This document shows, in pieces, positions 36,875-38,650 of a DNA stretch of 38,650 nt. The stretch covers positions 1 to 38,650 of IMG/VR virus record IMGVR_UViG_3300014325_000028; one strand, 5' to 3'. A program made the position numbers and the translations under genes. The notes beneath the pieces were generated by a model, which saw nothing but the letters and a program-made list of their open reading frames with translations, was not told where the DNA came from and made no database searches. Every line of letters starts with the position of its first letter. Position 1 is the stretch's first letter. Source of the stretch: a virus.

Positions 36875-37303
36875 ATGCAAAATCAAAAACAAGCCTACTT
36901 CAAAAGCCTTTCTGACATCGAAAGAGCAACGGCACTAAAAGAAAATGCGGTGTCGGCGTACACTAAAAATGTTGTTCGGGACTTCACCGAAGAAGATTTA
37001 GACGAAATGAAATCTCGCCTAAGTGAGGTTGACATCGAGTTGAACGATACTGAGATTGAGAAAAAAGAACTCACTCAGGAAATCAACGGTCGTATCAAAA
37101 TTTTCAAAACAAGGCGTTCGGAGCTTTTGCGCGACCTGAAGAATAAATACTTCGAGAGTAACGAAACGGTTTACGATATAGACAACCAAGAAGATGGAGT
37201 TATGGAAACATACGACCACGCAGGCAATTTGATCGGCACCCGTAAGCTATCACCCAAAGAAAGACAGACAACAATTAAAAACTTAAACGCTAAAACCGCA
37301 TAA
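36875..37303 (+). CDS. Coiled-coil early protein
   Basis: A 142-residue protein. Residues about 40-100 form a charged coiled coil (EEDLDEMKSRLSEVDIELND, TEIEKKELTQEINGRIK). The C-terminal part (DNQEDGVMETYDHAGNLIG) is a short strand pair. It resembles small proteins that lie beside recombination genes in Bacteroidota phages and whose role is unknown. The next gene follows 2 bp later. Confidence 0.7.
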   Translation: MQNQKQAYFKSLSDIERATALKENAVSAYTKNVVRDFTEEDLDEMKSRLSEVDIELNDTEIEKKELTQEINGRIKIFKTRRSELLRDLKNKYFESNETVYDIDNQEDGVMETYDHAGNLIGTRKLSPKERQTTIKNLNAKTA

Positions 37304-37305
37304 TC

Positions 37306-38007
37306 ATGAAAGAACTCGAAATAAAACTCGCAGAAGGTCAGAAAGAATTAATCGTTAGGGAGGGTTCGGCCCTTCCTTTAAAAGAGCCAGTTAAAGTAGC
37401 AATTGACGGAACCATTGAGGCGCCAGCCGAATACTACGCAAAGAGAAAAAGCCTAGTTGAGGCGAATAAGGCGTACGTACTTTTCTCTTACGTTGGGATG
37501 TACATAAAGCTTTTCGTTGACGAAAAAGACCATTACAGAACTGAGATCGGAGGATCTTTATCTATGAATCCTGACCTTAAAAAGTTCGGTATCAACGAGG
37601 GTAAAATCTGGACTAAGAACGAGCTAAAACAGTTCTTAAAAATGAACCGCGCTTTCTTCGGCGATGTTGATTCAAACATGAAGATAGTAACCAACCTAGA
37701 AAAATTCTCTATGTCGGTACAGGCTCAAATTGACGACCACTCCGACAATCGCGGCAACGCTAAAAACAGCTCAGAGATAAAAGTTGATACCAACCTAGAA
37801 ATGAATTTCGTACTTAACCTCCCAATTTTCACCGGCCAGCCTAAAGCAAAATTCATGGTCGAAATCTGCTTTGATGTGCGAGACAAAGGAATTAACCTGT
37901 GGCTTGAATCTGCCGAATTACAGGAGTTTATTATTTCTCAGCGAGAAACGATTATCAATAAAAACATCGAGCCTTTCAAATCAGACTTCGTTGTAATCGA
38001 AAAGTAA
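37306..38007 (+). CDS. Conserved early phage protein of unknown function
   Basis: A 233-residue protein. The central YYAKRKSLVEANKAYVLF, DEKDHYRTEIGGSLSMNPDL and WTKNELKQFLKMNRAFF make up a pattern I have seen in early proteins of Bacteroidota phages, with no assigned function. The C-terminal half is beta-rich (FVLNLPIFTGQPKAKFMVEI). No catalytic residues stand out. Its stop shares one base with the next start. Confidence 0.7.
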   Translation: MKELEIKLAEGQKELIVREGSALPLKEPVKVAIDGTIEAPAEYYAKRKSLVEANKAYVLFSYVGMYIKLFVDEKDHYRTEIGGSLSMNPDLKKFGINEGKIWTKNELKQFLKMNRAFFGDVDSNMKIVTNLEKFSMSVQAQIDDHSDNRGNAKNSSEIKVDTNLEMNFVLNLPIFTGQPKAKFMVEICFDVRDKGINLWLESAELQEFIISQRETIINKNIEPFKSDFVVIEK

Positions 38008-38054
38008 TGCCTAAGAAATGTAAGTGCGGCAACGAGTTCGGGCCCTACAAATAA
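38007..38054 (+). CDS. 15-codon Cys-containing ORF, possible remnant
   Basis: MPKKCKCGNEFGPYK from ATG 38007 (overlapping the previous stop) to TAA 38054. The start resembles the beginning of small zinc-finger proteins (C-x-C-G-x-x-F), but it stops before a second Cys pair could follow. It is either a decayed gene or a coupling peptide before the HNH gene, which begins 1 bp later. Confidence 0.35.
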   Translation: MPKKCKCGNEFGPYK

Positions 38055-38055
38055 T

Positions 38056-38430
38056 ATGAAAGGAATTGAAAAAAAATTAGATGATGCCTGGTCTACCTTA
38101 GTTAAGTTGGAGGCTGGCGGCAAGTGCGAATACTGTGGCTCTGCATCCCCGTTAAATTCACACCATGTTTATTCGAGATCAAAACTATCTACCCGGTGGG
38201 AAATCGTAAACGGAGTTTGCCTTTGCGTGGGGCATCACACTTTCAGTTCAGGCTTCTCGGCTCACAAAACGCCTACCGAATTTACAGAGTGGATAAAAGA
38301 AAAAAGAGGCGATGCCTGGTATAGCGAATTAAGATTAAAAGCTCATCAAACAGTCAAATTACATAAACACGAAAAAGAGGAATTACTTAAATCATTAAAA
38401 GAAAAAATACAACAGTATGATAAAAATTGA
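38056..38430 (+). CDS. HNH endonuclease-like protein
   Basis: A 124-residue protein. KCEYCGSASPLNSHHVYSRS holds a zinc CxxC and the His-His of the HNH motif; NGVCLCVGHH carries the Asn and the second Cys/His part (CLC ... HH). The spacing C-x-x-C ... HH ... N ... C-x-C-x-x-HH fits zinc-containing HNH nucleases of phage early regions, which act in recombination or DNA processing. The C-terminal half is a Lys/Glu-rich helix. It overlaps the next gene by 14 bp. Confidence 0.75.
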   Translation: MKGIEKKLDDAWSTLVKLEAGGKCEYCGSASPLNSHHVYSRSKLSTRWEIVNGVCLCVGHHTFSSGFSAHKTPTEFTEWIKEKRGDAWYSELRLKAHQTVKLHKHEKEELLKSLKEKIQQYDKN

Positions 38431-38650
38431 AATTAAGAACCGTTGGACAGGATCTATTATCTTCTCTTACGAAAAGGAAAACAACACTTTAAAGGATACC
38501 ATTAAAGAGTATATCCGTCAAGAGGTTGAGGAAAAAGGTAAATACCGTGCGGACCTTACCCGTGCGGACCTTACCCGTGCGAACCTTACCCGTGCGGACC
38601 TTACCCGTGCGGACCTTACCGATGCGGACCTTACCGATGCGGACCTTACC
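38417..38650 (+). CDS. Pentapeptide-repeat protein, 3' end outside window
   Basis: 78 codons are visible and the frame is open at the window end. The N-terminus (MIKIEIKNRWTGSIIFSYEK, then NTLKDTIKEYIRQEVEEKG) is a small domain that I know from phage pentapeptide-repeat proteins. It is followed by seven A(D/N)LT(R/D)-type pentapeptides encoded by 15-bp DNA repeats. Such repeats fold as a right-handed beta helix; some family members bind DNA gyrase, but this cannot be inferred for this one. It overlaps the HNH gene by 14 bp. Confidence 0.75.
   Translation, partial: MIKIEIKNRWTGSIIFSYEKENNTLKDTIKEYIRQEVEEKGKYRADLTRADLTRANLTRADLTRADLTDADLTDADLT
38546..38650 (+). repeat. 15-bp tandem DNA repeats in pentapeptide gene
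   Basis: Seven units of CGTGCGGACCTTACC-type sequence, the first five with CGT and the last two with GAT, one carrying AAC instead of GAC. The near identity at DNA level, including third bases, points to recent expansion by slippage. Confidence 0.85.

Noticed and set aside
1-38650. CRISPR array, insertion sequence or rRNA
   Set aside because: No spaced repeats of CRISPR type, no transposase gene with terminal repeats and no rRNA-like sequence were seen.

Overview
The window is a piece of a temperate, tailed double-stranded DNA phage of a Bacteroidota host. The evidence for the host is the promoters (TTTG, 19-21 nt, TAnnTTTG), the almost complete lack of Shine-Dalgarno sequences, a Bacteroidota-type tyrosine recombinase, and two lipoproteins with Bacteroidota-style export signals. 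Phage genes lie on both sides of the integrase and no chromosomal genes are seen, so this reads as a free or circularly permuted phage genome rather than a prophage end. Terminase, portal, tape measure, DNA polymerase and endolysin are not recognisable here. The missing tape measure and the very large polyvalent protein fit a short-tailed virion, but that is inference.

Layout. 1-2965 (+): end of a large virion protein. 2937-5811 (-): nine tightly overlapping small genes, including an exported protein and an HTH-like protein. 5914-8367 (+): virion protein. 8364-10960 (-): five genes for collagen-like and decoration-type proteins. 11053-18716 (+): a 509-residue protein and a 2045-residue polyvalent protein that carries a histidine-phosphatase domain in permuted order and a HEAGH metallopeptidase motif. 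18767-18853 (-): a 28-codon gene. 18939-19721 (+): connector-like protein. 19718-20712 (-): two accessory genes. 20856-25598 (+): probable major capsid protein with its own terminator, then tail/appendage proteins, an SGNH esterase, a tail fibre and a holin-like protein. 25599-28530: integrase and possible attachment sequences, a retropepsin pair, and a self-contained unit with a structured, switch-like leader. 28531-30000 (-): two lipoprotein genes. 30078-32465: lysogeny control region with two HTH/coiled-coil regulators and short divergent genes. 32466-34813 (+): early operon of small genes. 34814-35283: about 470 bp without a gene, holding helices and a tRNA(Leu)-like shell 210 nt long. 35284-38650 (+): annealing protein and exonuclease pair, conserved early genes, HNH nuclease, and the start of a pentapeptide-repeat protein.

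How it works together. The virion genes switch strand several times. At four strand-switch promoter regions there is an 18-bp palindrome of the form TTACAAA-N4-TTTGTAA; weaker versions lie beside the HTH gene at 30906 and the accessory gene at 20712. Several late mRNAs share an ACCCCTC leader. This suggests one regulator co-ordinates divergent late transcription.

The strongest candidates for undescribed biology are the tRNA-like RNA (34927-35136) with its neighbouring helices, the 5' leader at 28273-28420 that can pair with the start of its own gene, the late-control palindrome, and the permuted histidine phosphatase.
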